A stretch of 64,000 nucleotides of DNA from Paenibacillus oryzisoli (lineage in GTDB: Bacteria; Bacillota; Bacilli; Paenibacillales; NBRC-103111), in NCBI RefSeq assembly GCF_001653565.1, contig NZ_LYPB01000046.1, forward strand, positions 55,347 to 119,346, written 5' to 3'. Both the position numbers and the translations under genes were made by a program. Below the pieces are notes generated by a model. That model was not told the DNA's origin, did not search any database, and saw only the letters and a list, made by a program, of their open reading frames with translations. Shown in pieces: positions 7,334 through 16,305 of this stretch (positions are counted from its first letter, which is position 1; each line of letters starts with the position of its first letter).

Positions 7334-8404
7334 TCACTCTACCGCAAGTCTCATAACCTCTGTCAGCATCAGGATTGGCAGCGCTTGGCCATAGGTCATC
7401 GGGCAAAGTTCTATCCTGCGGTACGCCTCCAAAGTCTCTCCCATTCCGGTCCCATAAGAAACATTATGGACCGTTCCGTCCTCGGAGATTTGAGAGATGA
7501 CGGCTTCAGCGGCCCTGCGCCCCAGAGGGAGATAACGGGCGTCCAGGTAGCCCAATCGGACAGCCTTTAGAATCCCGTAGGAGAAGCCTGCGGTAGCAGA
7601 TGTTTCCACATACGATGTGGGATCATCCAGCAAGGTGTGCCACATGCCGTCTTGATGCTGCAGCTTCTCGAGTGCAGCTACCTGCGCTTGCAGGGCATCC
7701 AGAAGGAACCGCTCCACACCCGGATCCAAGTCGTCAACAATATCCAGGTAATCCACGACCCCGGCCGTATACCAACAATTTCCCCGAGCCCAGAGAGCCT
7801 CAGCAAAGTGATGGCGCCCCTCAAAGCTCCAGCCGTGATACCAGAGCCCGGTTTTGCGATCTGTTAAATATTTAATATGAACGAGGAATTGCCGTACCGA
7901 TTCTGCCAAATAATCCTCACGCTCAAATAACTTGCCTGCCCTCGCTAAGAAAAGCACCGTCATGAACAAGGTGTCATCCCACAGCTGACCTTGGTTGACG
8001 TTCCCGGAAACAATGTGCTGCAACCCGTTTTCTTCCGTGCGAGGCATCTCCTCCATGATCCATTTTGCCCACTCCCGACAAAGATCCAAGAAATCCTCAC
8101 GGCCTGTTTCCTCAGCAAGAAAGCTTAATGTCAGCATCGGACAGAGTGTATTCACATTCTTTTCCGGCAACCCCTTACTCATATTGAGCTCAAACCACGC
8201 AACAAGGAAATCCCGTACATCCGTCTCCCCTGTCTCCCGATAGTATTTATATAGCCCATACAAGCCTACGCCTTGGGCCCATTCCCACGTATCCATTGCG
8301 ATAATACTAATCGGGCATTCTTCCACCAGTCCTGTATCGTTCCCTAGATGTTTCATCCTGTAGGCTACTTTGTTAATTAGCGCGCTAACGGCGGCTTTAT
8401 CCAT
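7334..8404 (-). CDS. GH105 family unsaturated-uronyl hydrolase, second copy
   Basis: A 356-residue cytoplasmic alpha/alpha-barrel protein. TWEWAQGVGLYGLYKYY near the start, GQLWDDTLFMTVLFLARAG with the catalytic-type Asp near 143, and ALWARGNCWYTAGVVDYL are GH105 landmarks; similarity to the copy at 63-1196 is limited to these. ATG 8404 is preferred over TTG 8410 because AAGGAAGG lies ten bases upstream. Divergent from an AraC regulator, which probably controls it. The 3' end abuts the hairpin array, which could act on its mRNA end. Confidence 0.87.
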   Translation of the reverse strand: MDKAAVSALINKVAYRMKHLGNDTGLVEECPISIIAMDTWEWAQGVGLYGLYKYYRETGETDVRDFLVAWFELNMSKGLPEKNVNTLCPMLTLSFLAEETGREDFLDLCREWAKWIMEEMPRTEENGLQHIVSGNVNQGQLWDDTLFMTVLFLARAGKLFEREDYLAESVRQFLVHIKYLTDRKTGLWYHGWSFEGRHHFAEALWARGNCWYTAGVVDYLDIVDDLDPGVERFLLDALQAQVAALEKLQHQDGMWHTLLDDPTSYVETSATAGFSYGILKAVRLGYLDARYLPLGRRAAEAVISQISEDGTVHNVSYGTGMGETLEAYRRIELCPMTYGQALPILMLTEVMRLAVE

Positions 8405-8553
8405 ATGCAATCATCCTTCCTTCTTATCTTCATGCCCATTATAAAAAAAAGAAGGCGTGACCATTCTTGCATTATTGGACGAATTACATGCATTTTTGTG
8501 ATATTCTTAACTAGGTAACAGATACGGGCTGACAAGGAGCAGGAAACGAGACG

Positions 8554-9447
8554 ATGGTATATAAAAAGGTTAAAAACGCCTATACCGAGAATGTGCGGCT
8601 AGAGCATAACTTCGGAGCCGACTGGCATATGGACTATTATCACTTTCACAATGTCTATGAAATCTATCTTGCCGTAACAGCAGGAGCTGAGTTCTGGGTA
8701 GGAGATCAGCAATACCTGCTCGCTCCCAACGATCTTCTTTTACTCAGCACCAGCGATATGCACCGCTCCATTATTCATGACAGGGAACATTTTGAACGGT
8801 ATATCCTGTATTTCAACCCCTTCTATATGAGTGTGATGAATACAGCCAATACCAATCTACTCGCGTGCTTTGCCCGTAGGACCGCCGCCAATCACCATCG
8901 AATCCGCTTGTCCAGCAGCGATGCAGCTACACTAGTCGGATTGTTCCATGAGTTGAAACTCCTGCTGGAACAAACTTGTTTCGCCGCCGATGTGAAAGTC
9001 AAATTACAGTTAGCCCACATTCTAATTCAACTGGAAGCCATGACACGAGAGGAACATCCCGGGCCAGCAAACAGTGGATTACCGACTGCCGCTTCTTCAT
9101 TAATCACGCCGATTATGGCTTACATAGACGCCCATTATGCCGAGGCCATCACGACAGATATGATTACTGAGCAATTTTATATTAATCGCCATCGACTAAA
9201 CGAATTATTTCGTGAAGTGACTGGGCTCTCCGTCCATCAGTATGTGGTGCAGCTACGAATTATCAAAGCCAAAGAACTTCTCGAAAAAGGGGATATCTCC
9301 ACCACACAGGCATGTTATGCATGCGGATTCAACGACTACACCCACTTTATCCGTACCTTTCGCACGCTAGTCGGCATGCCGCCAGGTAAATACGCCAAAC
9401 AAGCTGCCGAAAGCAAATTCCTGCATGGCATAAAGCAAGAACAATGA
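8554..9447 (+). CDS. AraC-family regulator with cupin sensor domain
   Basis: 297 residues. The N-terminal half (HFHNVYEIYLAVTAGAEFWVGDQQYLLAPNDLLLLSTSDMH) is a cupin sugar-binding domain; the C-terminal 100 residues hold two helix-turn-helix motifs (MITEQFYINRHRLNELFREVTG and ISTTQACYACGFNDYTHFIRTFR). It is read away from the GH105 gene across a 149-bp gap, the usual place for a local activator. Inducer probably an unsaturated galacturonide or a related sugar. Confidence 0.88.
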   Translation: MVYKKVKNAYTENVRLEHNFGADWHMDYYHFHNVYEIYLAVTAGAEFWVGDQQYLLAPNDLLLLSTSDMHRSIIHDREHFERYILYFNPFYMSVMNTANTNLLACFARRTAANHHRIRLSSSDAATLVGLFHELKLLLEQTCFAADVKVKLQLAHILIQLEAMTREEHPGPANSGLPTAASSLITPIMAYIDAHYAEAITTDMITEQFYINRHRLNELFREVTGLSVHQYVVQLRIIKAKELLEKGDISTTQACYACGFNDYTHFIRTFRTLVGMPPGKYAKQAAESKFLHGIKQEQ

Positions 9448-9586
9448 GGATATGCTGCTTGTTATTTCAGCCTACATCCAAATTAATAAATTTAGGAACA
9501 ACTGCAACCTATTCCGTCCAACCTCCGTCTGATGGATTGTCAACATGATTGACGCTACATTTTAAATATCGGAGGAGATTCATCAC

Positions 9587-10672
9587 ATGAAGAAAAAATT
9601 AACTGTCATATTAAGTTTGGTTGGGTTACTTGGCACAACAGCTGCAGTCGGAGCAGAGGATTTCGTAGAAAAGGTTACAGGTTACTTGCAAAAGGATGTA
9701 AAAATTGTTGTTAACGGACAAGATAGCAAGCTAACGCCTGTCTATATTGATGGCAAAGCCTACCTTCCCGTTCGTGACGCTGCGACTCAGCTTGGATACA
9801 CGGTAAATTACGATGAAGCCAATAAAGAGATCGAGCTTGACGAAGCCGAGGAGGCTGCCTTGATGCCTGCAACTGGTGTAATCGTAAGCGTGCAGACGAA
9901 AGACGACGGGAATACCCGTATTGAGCTGCTTGGCAGCACTTGGGTTATTTTGACCGTAGACAAATCAACGACCATCAAGAACCTAGATGGCAAAACACTA
10001 ACTGCTGCTGATCTAAAAGCCGGCACTCAAATCGACGCTCAATTCGGACCAGCTATGGCGATGAGCTATCCGGGCCAAGCGCTTGCTGTAAACATTAACG
10101 TTCACGCAGACCGCTTAGTTAAAGAAGATACAATTAAAGAAGTGAAACATACAGATGATGGCTGGCAAGTTCAGCTAGACAATTTGGTACTTAATGGCGG
10201 TAAGGAAACGCGTGTCATGACGTCGCAAGGTGAATCCGTGAAATGGGAAGACCTGAAGGCTGGTACGAAAGTCAAAGCCTACTACGGTCCTTTTGAAACG
10301 AAAAGCCTACCTCCGCAAAGCCCTGTTTACCTTCTCGTTGTTCAGCCACAATCGCCTGTAATCGGCACGCCGAAAATGTCCCCAGAGGCTGCACAGGAAT
10401 ACCGTAACCTGGCATGGGCACAAGTGAAAGAGCAAGCGTCCCATATTACAACGAAGCAAGATGAGGCAGTCGTTCAAATCGTTTCCTCTGCTGAGGTTGG
10501 TGTACTGCCTTCCACAGACGAACAGAAGAAATTGCTAGCAGACGTACAAGCTGCGAAAGGCAACGTCATAACGGTTACTTACAATACTGACCAGGATGAG
10601 CTCCTCGGACCGTTAACGGCTGTGTTCGATTTCAACACCAAAGCTTTTATCGGCTTCAATATTAGAAAATAA
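9587..10672 (+). CDS. Secreted protein with copper amine oxidase N-terminal-like domain
   Basis: 361 residues. A signal peptide covers about 1-23 (MKKKLTVILSLVGLLGTTAAVGA). Residues 35-85 (VKIVVNGQDSKLTPVYIDGKAYLPVRDAATQLGY) form the stalk-like domain called Cu_amine_oxidN1, widespread in Paenibacillus surface proteins. Two similar segments follow (IELLGSTWVILTVDKSTTIKNLDGKTLTAADLKAGTQIDAQFGP and ETRVMTSQGESVKWEDLKAGTKVKAYYGP), an internal duplication. The C-terminal part is unrecognised. No enzymatic copper site is visible, so a cell-wall role is inferred. GGAGGAG precedes the start; a terminator follows. Confidence 0.8.
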   Translation: MKKKLTVILSLVGLLGTTAAVGAEDFVEKVTGYLQKDVKIVVNGQDSKLTPVYIDGKAYLPVRDAATQLGYTVNYDEANKEIELDEAEEAALMPATGVIVSVQTKDDGNTRIELLGSTWVILTVDKSTTIKNLDGKTLTAADLKAGTQIDAQFGPAMAMSYPGQALAVNINVHADRLVKEDTIKEVKHTDDGWQVQLDNLVLNGGKETRVMTSQGESVKWEDLKAGTKVKAYYGPFETKSLPPQSPVYLLVVQPQSPVIGTPKMSPEAAQEYRNLAWAQVKEQASHITTKQDEAVVQIVSSAEVGVLPSTDEQKKLLADVQAAKGNVITVTYNTDQDELLGPLTAVFDFNTKAFIGFNIRK

Positions 10673-10681
10673 ACGATTGCC

Positions 10682-10726
10682 AAAAAGCCATGACATTCCG
10701 CTTAGGTTGAATGTCATGGCTTTTCT
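10682..10726. terminator. Bidirectional intrinsic terminator
   Basis: AAAAAGCCATGACATTC pairs with GAATGTCATGGCTTTT across a ten-base loop. It ends the gene at 10672 and can also serve the MCP gene converging from the minus strand. Confidence 0.9.
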
Positions 10727-10803
10727 ATGTCAATGACCACGAATGGTTAACTCCGTTAAATAGTCCGGGATCGATGTTACAGCAACACATGCCGTTCCCT
10801 ATC

Positions 10804-12075
10804 TTATAGTTGAAAAATATTAATTTTGGATTTCAATAGATCTGCTTGGCATCGCAACATCTCTGAGGAAGCGGATAGTTCCTCCATAACTGCCATTTGT
10901 TCTTGGACAGACAAAGACACATGTTTCGTCTCTTTAGAAATCTGTGTTGCAATCTCCGCCACTTCGTTCGTTTGGACTAGGGCACTTCCAATCTTCTGAA
11001 TCTGATCCGTTACACACCCAACGATATTCTCAACCGTTTGTGCGGTTTCCAGAACGGCCTTGTTGATTCGAGTCAGCGCCTTCTTTCCTTCCTCACCGTT
11101 GCCGACTTCGCGACTTGCGAGTTGTTCTTGATCCGTTATTTTCTCTACAACTCCGGCTACATCCAATTCAATTCGTGTGGTTAACTGGTTAATATCCCTC
11201 ACCGCCTTGGCGCTTTGTTCAGCCAATTTGCGAATTTCCCCAGCTACGACCATGAATCCCGAACCATGCTCCCCTGCTCTTGCTGCCTCAATCGAAGCAT
11301 TCAGGGCAAGCAAATGGGTTTGCTCAGCGATATCTCCAACAACTCGGGTTATCTGTCCGATTTCCTTCGCATTATCGTGTAACTGCCTGACGACCGTAAT
11401 GGACTCCTGATTGGAATTAGCCAAGTTCAGTAGACCTTGTACGAGAGAACGTACAATAACCTCGCTCTCCTTGATGGTCTTCAGCGTTTCTTGCGAAATC
11501 GTCTGCGACTCTCCTGCTTTGGCCCCGATTTCATCTGCAGCTTGTTTAATCTGCACGACGGCCGTTAACGTTCCTTGCGTAGATGCTGCTTGTTCCGATG
11601 CACCGTTCGATATCATATCAACAGCGCCCGCTGTAAGTTCAATCTGTTTGGCCGCCTGATCCATCCCATGCCGTAGTACCCCTGCATGGCTGTCCGTAAA
11701 CGAAACACTTGCCGATATATCCGTAATCATCTGTCGCAAGTTCCCAATCATTTGCTCAAAAGACATACTAAGCAAGCGAATTTCATCATTGGAGTGGTAA
11801 GCTGGAATATCCACTTGTAGGTTGCCAGTTGCTGCTTTATTGGCAGCTTCCGTCAATCTGAGCAGCGGTTTGGTAAACCAGGTGGCGCCAAACCATCCTA
11901 ATAAACCTGTCCAGAAAATACCGAGCAGCATTATAATCGAGAGATATAGCCAATCGGTCATATCGGGAGCGATTATGTCTTTTACATAGAAAATAAAAAA
12001 TGCACTGCTGCCATACGTCACGATCGACACAATGACAATGCCGATTACGATCTTCTTGACTAAACTCAGATTCAT
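10804..12075 (-). CDS. Methyl-accepting chemotaxis protein without an external sensor domain
   Basis: 423 residues. Two membrane segments (about 8-28 and 42-62) are separated by only about 14 residues, so there is no extracellular ligand domain. A HAMP segment ([24 protein letters not shown]) follows, then the signalling coiled coil with the hairpin tip [37 protein letters not shown] that contacts CheA and CheW. The start ATG overlaps the stop of an upstream 58-codon gene (ATGA), so the two are translationally coupled. Its input must come from inside the cell, the membrane or a partner protein. Confidence 0.92.
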   Translation of the reverse strand: MNLSLVKKIVIGIVIVSIVTYGSSAFFIFYVKDIIAPDMTDWLYLSIIMLLGIFWTGLLGWFGATWFTKPLLRLTEAANKAATGNLQVDIPAYHSNDEIRLLSMSFEQMIGNLRQMITDISASVSFTDSHAGVLRHGMDQAAKQIELTAGAVDMISNGASEQAASTQGTLTAVVQIKQAADEIGAKAGESQTISQETLKTIKESEVIVRSLVQGLLNLANSNQESITVVRQLHDNAKEIGQITRVVGDIAEQTHLLALNASIEAARAGEHGSGFMVVAGEIRKLAEQSAKAVRDINQLTTRIELDVAGVVEKITDQEQLASREVGNGEEGKKALTRINKAVLETAQTVENIVGCVTDQIQKIGSALVQTNEVAEIATQISKETKHVSLSVQEQMAVMEELSASSEMLRCQADLLKSKINIFQL

Positions 12076-12248
12076 GAAGAAGCACCTTCGTTTTCGTACC
12101 CCACGACCTTCTCAATCACCATCGTAACTTTGCCCGCTTTGTTCTTCAGAGTCGTTTTGACATCACCTATTTTGCAGTCCCCACAAATCCAACTTTTGCC
12201 TAGCTGTCCTGAACCATTCGTCTTCCCGCATTGATCGCAAGTGATCAT
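12072..12248 (-). CDS. Small zinc-ribbon protein coupled to the MCP
   Basis: A 58-residue frame easily missed because of its size. It starts [14 protein letters not shown] and has two CxxC knuckles, CDQC at 4-7 and CGDC at 22-25, spaced as in treble-clef or zinc-ribbon folds; the tail is Lys-rich with [19 protein letters not shown] lies seven or eight bases before ATG 12248. The stop codon overlaps the MCP start in ATGA. I do not recognise a named family. Metal, redox or oxygen sensing for the MCP is a possibility suggested only by the coupling and by the respiratory neighbourhood. Confidence 0.75.
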   Translation of the reverse strand: MITCDQCGKTNGSGQLGKSWICGDCKIGDVKTTLKNKAGKVTMVIEKVVGYENEGASS

Positions 12249-12330
12249 TTATCATCAACTCCTCATCCTATACGCTAAATGTACGCGATTTCCTACATGT
12301 TCTCTATGACAAATGTCACAGCCCCCCTGC

Positions 12331-12379
12331 AAAAAAAAGGACATGCCTCCTTCGTAAACAAGGAGACACATCCTTTTTT
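12331..12379 (-). terminator. Intrinsic terminator after the sensor kinase
   Basis: On the minus strand GGATGTGTCTCCTT and AAGGAGGCATGTCC pair imperfectly around GTTTACG and run into eight T residues. It separates the NreBC-like pair from the zinc-ribbon/MCP pair downstream. Confidence 0.85.
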
Positions 12380-13493
12380 ATACCTTCACTGGAACCGTCA
12401 GCGTCACGGTAGTCCCTGCACCGATGACAGAGTCAATCGTGACTTTACCGCCAATGCTCTTTGCTCGCTCTTCCATGCTAAACAGGCCTACGCCTTTGGC
12501 ACTGCTGTTTCTAGCAAAGCCCTGTCCTTTGTCGGCTATTTGAACCCTAACATAGCCATCCATCTCTTTAACGACAACACTTGCCTCTGATACGCCGGCA
12601 TACTTAGCAATATTCGTAAGCGCTTCTTGGATAACACGGTAAATGGTCGTTTCCTCCAGGGCTCCGAGCCGTTTGAGCAAACGACTGCTTAACTCTACCC
12701 GTATGCCATGGTGATCCGTGAAATTCTCAATATACGTACGAATAGCAGGGATGACACCTAGATCATCCAGTACGGAGGGACGGATTTGCCAAGCCAGACT
12801 TCGTACCTCTTCGATGATCCCTGTGACATTATGACGGAGCCGCATCAGTTCTGTCTGATCCCTCTCACCTTCTCCGATCAGTCGATCCATCTGAATCAAC
12901 AGAGAGAACAAGCTTTGTCCAATTCCATCATGCAGCTCGCGGGAAAACTTCCTTCGTTCTTCCTCTTGAATCTGCAGAACCTGTGACATCATCAGCTGAA
13001 GCTCTTCTTCCACCCGTTTAAGTTGTGTGACTTCATTGCGAATCGCTAGATATTGATGGGTTCGGCCCTCGTTATCTACGAATGGCACGATGGTGGTATC
13101 GACCCAATAGTGGCTGCCATCCTTGGCTTTATTCTTAATTTCGCCTCGCCATACCTGCCCCGAGGATATCGTACTCCATAAATCCGTCATGAACGTTCGG
13201 TCATGATAACCGGAATTAATGATCCGATGATCCAAACCGAGGAGCTCACTTCGTTCATACTTGGAAATTTCACAAAATTTATCATTCACATAAATAATTT
13301 TCCCTTTATGATCCGTAACTGCTACAATCGAGGATTCATCGAGAGCGAATTTAACATTGGATAATTGTTTAAGCGACTGTCTCAAATCCTGTTGAAACAA
13401 CGAGTCTGCGATCTGTTCATCAAGACGACTCAACAATTCATTTACATTTTCGCCGATGACTTCCGGGTATTCCCGGTTCACATCCTTACTCAA
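12378..13493 (-). CDS. PAS-domain sensor histidine kinase, NreB/NarX-like
   Basis: 371 residues, no membrane segment. A PAS domain at about 50-170 resembles that of Aer ([28 protein letters not shown] and [24 protein letters not shown]). A HisKA_3 dimerisation domain follows with [17 protein letters not shown], the His being the phosphoacceptor, and then a HATPase domain with NIAKYA and [12 protein letters not shown]. The start is TTG 13493, overlapping the regulator stop by eight bases, with AAAGGA ten bases upstream. The four-cysteine iron-sulphur ligand set of staphylococcal NreB is absent: the PAS region has one Cys. If it senses oxygen or redox state it must use another cofactor. Confidence 0.88.
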   Translation of the reverse strand: MSKDVNREYPEVIGENVNELLSRLDEQIADSLFQQDLRQSLKQLSNVKFALDESSIVAVTDHKGKIIYVNDKFCEISKYERSELLGLDHRIINSGYHDRTFMTDLWSTISSGQVWRGEIKNKAKDGSHYWVDTTIVPFVDNEGRTHQYLAIRNEVTQLKRVEEELQLMMSQVLQIQEEERRKFSRELHDGIGQSLFSLLIQMDRLIGEGERDQTELMRLRHNVTGIIEEVRSLAWQIRPSVLDDLGVIPAIRTYIENFTDHHGIRVELSSRLLKRLGALEETTIYRVIQEALTNIAKYAGVSEASVVVKEMDGYVRVQIADKGQGFARNSSAKGVGLFSMEERAKSIGGKVTIDSVIGAGTTVTLTVPVKV

Positions 13494-14136
13494 AGTTCAA
13501 CAGTCCTTTCTTCGCCGCATATTTCACCAACTCGGGTCTTGTCTTCAAGCCTAGCTTCTCCATGACGTTGCTCTTATGTGATTCCACGGTCTTCACACTA
13601 ATAACCAATTGTTCCGCGATTTCCCTATTGGAGAATCCTTTGGCGATTAAAGCCAGTACCTCCCGTTCACGTTCCGAAAGTGATCCGAATGTATCAACAT
13701 GCTCGCCTTGCTTCAATTGTTCAATATATTCATTCATAAGCCGCTTCGTCGCTGTGGGGTAGAGATAGGCATTTCCCGCTGCCACGGAACGAATTGCCGT
13801 CAATAATTCCTCGTGCGGTGCACTTTTCAAAATGTATCCGGAAGCGCCCACGTGAATGGCCCTAAATAAGTATTCATCATCGTCATGCATCGTTAATATG
13901 AGAATAGCCAAATCGGGCATTCGTCGGCGCAACTCCGCGGTTGCAGTTAATCCATCCATGCCAGCTGGCATGTTCAGGTCCATCAGAACCACGTCTGGCT
14001 TCAGCAGCCACGCTGCCTCAATCCCCTCTTCACCATCAGCCGCTTCCCCGATGACTTCCATATTATGCTTGCCATGAAGCAGCATCATCAAGCCCGATCT
14101 AACTACGGCGTGATCATCCACGACTAGAATTTTCAG
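13486..14136 (-). CDS. NarL/NreC-family response regulator
   Basis: 216 residues: receiver domain with the DDH acidic pocket and phosphorylatable Asp in [14 protein letters not shown], and a LuxR-type helix-turn-helix ([45 protein letters not shown]). The usual first strand KILVVDDH is complete only if translation begins at CTG 14136, eight bases after AAGGGGG; starting at the GTG at 14121 would remove KILV. It is the partner of the overlapping kinase and probably activates nitrate or nitrite respiration genes. Confidence 0.88.
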   Translation of the reverse strand: MKILVVDDHAVVRSGLMMLLHGKHNMEVIGEAADGEEGIEAAWLLKPDVVLMDLNMPAGMDGLTATAELRRRMPDLAILILTMHDDDEYLFRAIHVGASGYILKSAPHEELLTAIRSVAAGNAYLYPTATKRLMNEYIEQLKQGEHVDTFGSLSEREREVLALIAKGFSNREIAEQLVISVKTVESHKSNVMEKLGLKTRPELVKYAAKKGLLNFE

Positions 14137-14232
14137 CGCACCCGCCCCCTTTTACCCATCATAACAAAATAACGCATTCCTCGTAAGGGCGGCTTCGCAC
14201 CATTGGAGCAGCAGTTCGTCGATTCCATCGAC

Positions 14233-14697
14233 TTACTCATGCGCCTCCATAGCCTCAATCATGAACAAATCCGATGCCAATGTGTCGACATTATATTGAA
14301 CAGCCAGCAGTTCGTCATGTTCAAATCTTCGATGTTCTCGTTTACCGATGAAAAGTAAACCTTTGATCTGCGAGCTAGCGATAGGCACGAGTGGGAATAC
14401 GGCTGCCGCTTGCAGTTGCTCGGCAAGCATAAGCGGACAATGGAGCCTTTCTTGCTCATGTTTAGGATGGGTATCATCGAGTTTAACCCATCTGCCTAAA
14501 CGCAGAACAGAGCCAGCTAATCCCTGGCCTTTTTGGATTACCATTTGTTGATAACGATTATTACTGTTGCCAATGACATATTTCCAACGATTGCGACTGG
14601 CATGCTCTGCCAGAGGGGCAAGTGCCATGAAGTCACAGGACGTCAATCTTCGCAATTGTTCCAGCTTTACTACTAGGGTTGCATCGTCTGTTGCCAT
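14233..14697 (-). CDS. GAF-domain protein, NreA-like nitrate receptor candidate
   Basis: 154 residues forming a single GAF domain (LTSCDFMALAPLAEHASRNRWKYVIGN, GQGLAGSVLRLGRWVKLDD, AAAVFPLVPIASSQIKGLLFIGKR). The start at 14697 is set by GGAGGT seven bases upstream. In Staphylococcus, NreA is a GAF protein of about this length that binds nitrate and modulates the kinase NreB. The gene here lies directly upstream of a matching regulator and kinase, though in the order A-C-B. The nitrate ligand is inferred from context. Confidence 0.72.
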   Translation of the reverse strand: MATDDATLVVKLEQLRRLTSCDFMALAPLAEHASRNRWKYVIGNSNNRYQQMVIQKGQGLAGSVLRLGRWVKLDDTHPKHEQERLHCPLMLAEQLQAAAVFPLVPIASSQIKGLLFIGKREHRRFEHDELLAVQYNVDTLASDLFMIEAMEAHE

Positions 14698-14775
14698 AAG
14701 GGCCACCTCCATTTCGACGCAGCAGGCCAGAATTTGTTTACCTATCATTGTAAATGTTTCTATATATCTTGTAAG

Positions 14776-14850
14776 TCAGGGAAAACCCTGATTTCCTTAT
14801 CAGGAGATTGTGTCATTTCCACCGCTCATTCCCTGAGCGATTCATCAGGG
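14776..14850. promoter_or_regulatory. Cluster of TCAGGG palindromes, candidate NreC-like operators
   Basis: TCAGGG-N4-CCCTGA at 14776-14791, CCTGAT-N6-ATCAGG at 14787-14804 sharing one arm with it, and CCCTGA-N8-TCAGGG at 14831-14850. Five half-sites in 75 bp lie in the divergent gap between the GAF gene and fnr. GC-rich palindromes are reported targets of NreC; binding here is inference. Confidence 0.5.
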
Positions 14851-14865
14851 GAGTAAGGATTCAGA

Positions 14866-14883
14866 CTGTGATTTTCCTCACAG
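14866..14883. promoter_or_regulatory. Fnr/CRP-type binding site
   Basis: CTGTGA-TTTTCC-TCACAG is a perfect inverted repeat containing the TGTGA-N6-TCACA consensus recognised by Bacillus Fnr. It lies 107 bp before the fnr start and 169 bp before the divergent GAF gene, so Fnr may control both. Confidence 0.82.
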
Positions 14884-14989
14884 GTGATGGGGATAATTGC
14901 CTGCAAAGATCAGCAGAACCCCCGATAACCAAATGGATCCAAAGACGTTATGATATAGATATCACAAAACCGCCGAGGAGTTGGTCCCC

Positions 14990-15685
14990 ATGGTTAAGAA
15001 TGGTATCATGAATTTCTTTTCACAAGACAATTTCGATAGACTGCAGAGCATCATGTATCGGAAACACGCTACAAAGGGAGATTTCTTGTTCAGAGAAGGT
15101 GATCTCGCAGATCGTTTGTATTACGTCATCCATGGTGGCGTGCGAATTACCAAGCTGTCTGAAACCGGTAAGAGCTTCATTCTGTATCTCCATCAAACAG
15201 GAGATTTATTCGGGCAAATCGATCCGTTTCAGAACTCCCAACAGAGTTTCAGCGCCGAAGTAACCGAGGATTGTGAATTTGGCGTGATTCAGCGCAAAGA
15301 CCTCGAAGTCCTGCTATGGCAGCATGGTGACCTCGCGATTGAATTCATGAAATGGATGGGGCTTATGCACCGTATGACAGAAACTAAGTTTCGCGATTTA
15401 ATGATGTATGGTAAGCCCGGGGCGCTCTGTTCTTTATTAATACGGTTAAGTAATTCGTATGGTGTACCGAAGGGTGATCATATCCACATTAACTACAAAA
15501 TTAACAATTCCGAAATGGCTGATATGATAGGCGCAACACGGGAAAGCGTCAATCGCATGCTAAGTGAGATGAAGAAAGAAGATGCCGTCGTGTTTGATCA
15601 TGGGGAAATTATTATTAAAAATGCAACATACCTCCGGGATATTTGTCATTGCGAGAATTGCCCTGCTGAAATTTGCCGCATGTAA
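14990..15685 (+). CDS. fnr: Fnr, oxygen-responsive Crp/Fnr-family regulator
   Basis: 231 residues: cyclic-nucleotide-like beta-roll (GDFLFREGDLADRLYYVIHGGVRI), dimer helix, and HTH (SEMADMIGATRESVNRMLSEMKKE). The C-terminus ICHCENCPAEICRM carries Cys221, Cys224 and Cys229. The C-x2-C-x4-C spacing is that of Bacillus subtilis Fnr, which binds a [4Fe-4S] cluster through C-terminal cysteines and activates anaerobic genes. The start at 14990 has GAGGAG nine bases upstream. A perfect Fnr box upstream suggests autocontrol. Confidence 0.93.
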   Translation: MVKNGIMNFFSQDNFDRLQSIMYRKHATKGDFLFREGDLADRLYYVIHGGVRITKLSETGKSFILYLHQTGDLFGQIDPFQNSQQSFSAEVTEDCEFGVIQRKDLEVLLWQHGDLAIEFMKWMGLMHRMTETKFRDLMMYGKPGALCSLLIRLSNSYGVPKGDHIHINYKINNSEMADMIGATRESVNRMLSEMKKEDAVVFDHGEIIIKNATYLRDICHCENCPAEICRM

Positions 15686-15710
15686 GTCCAATCAGATTTC
15701 TCTATCATTT

Positions 15711-16253
15711 CTATGAAAAAAAAGATTCCAAATCTGTCAGCACTTTCTCAGCTAAAGGAAAAACAAGCTGTTCTTCCATGGTCAAATGGTCGTTCAATAT
15801 GAGGCATGCTTGTACGAGATGGCCTGCTGCTTCCGCTATTTGCTTTCTGCCTGCAGCAAGTCGCACTTCCTTACTCATATCTTGAAAGGATTGGATAAAT
15901 GACACGCCCAGTTCGTGATCCCTCTCCAACACCCAAAAAGAAGGAAGGATTGAGGGGACGGATTCACGATGAACGTATCCAGCCAGGAATGGAAACAAGT
16001 CATGCTCTTCCCATTCCGAATGTCGTTCCAACTCCTTCACAAATAGTGAAGCCTGCTTTCTGAGCTCTTGAACGATCTGCACGCCCCTTACAAGGTCATC
16101 CGCAAGCATGACTTCCTTCGCTCCCGCTTCCATTTTCCTGAGTGCGCTCCTCAATGCTTCATGTTCCGCTATTAACCGATCTGTTGCATATTCAAGCTCC
16201 ACGGGGTTTGATGATGCGATGCCTACCCTATTCATGGTGGAATTAATTGCCAT
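15711..16253 (-). CDS. Hemerythrin HHE-domain protein
   Basis: 180 residues with HHE helices: IAEHEALRSALRKME, ERHSEWEEHDLFPFL, LERDHELGVSFIQ and LNDHLTMEEQLVFPLAEK supply the His and Glu residues for a di-iron site. Such cytoplasmic proteins bind oxygen or NO, or repair iron centres (as with ScdA/RIC). It converges on fnr with a 25-bp gap, and AAGGAGG precedes the start. The neighbourhood suggests a role in oxygen or nitrosative stress. Confidence 0.85.
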   Translation of the reverse strand: MAINSTMNRVGIASSNPVELEYATDRLIAEHEALRSALRKMEAGAKEVMLADDLVRGVQIVQELRKQASLFVKELERHSEWEEHDLFPFLAGYVHRESVPSILPSFWVLERDHELGVSFIQSFQDMSKEVRLAAGRKQIAEAAGHLVQACLILNDHLTMEEQLVFPLAEKVLTDLESFFS

Positions 16254-16305
16254 ACTAAATCCTCCTTTGCCATATTGAAATGAGCGTGAAATGATGAATG
16301 CTTCG

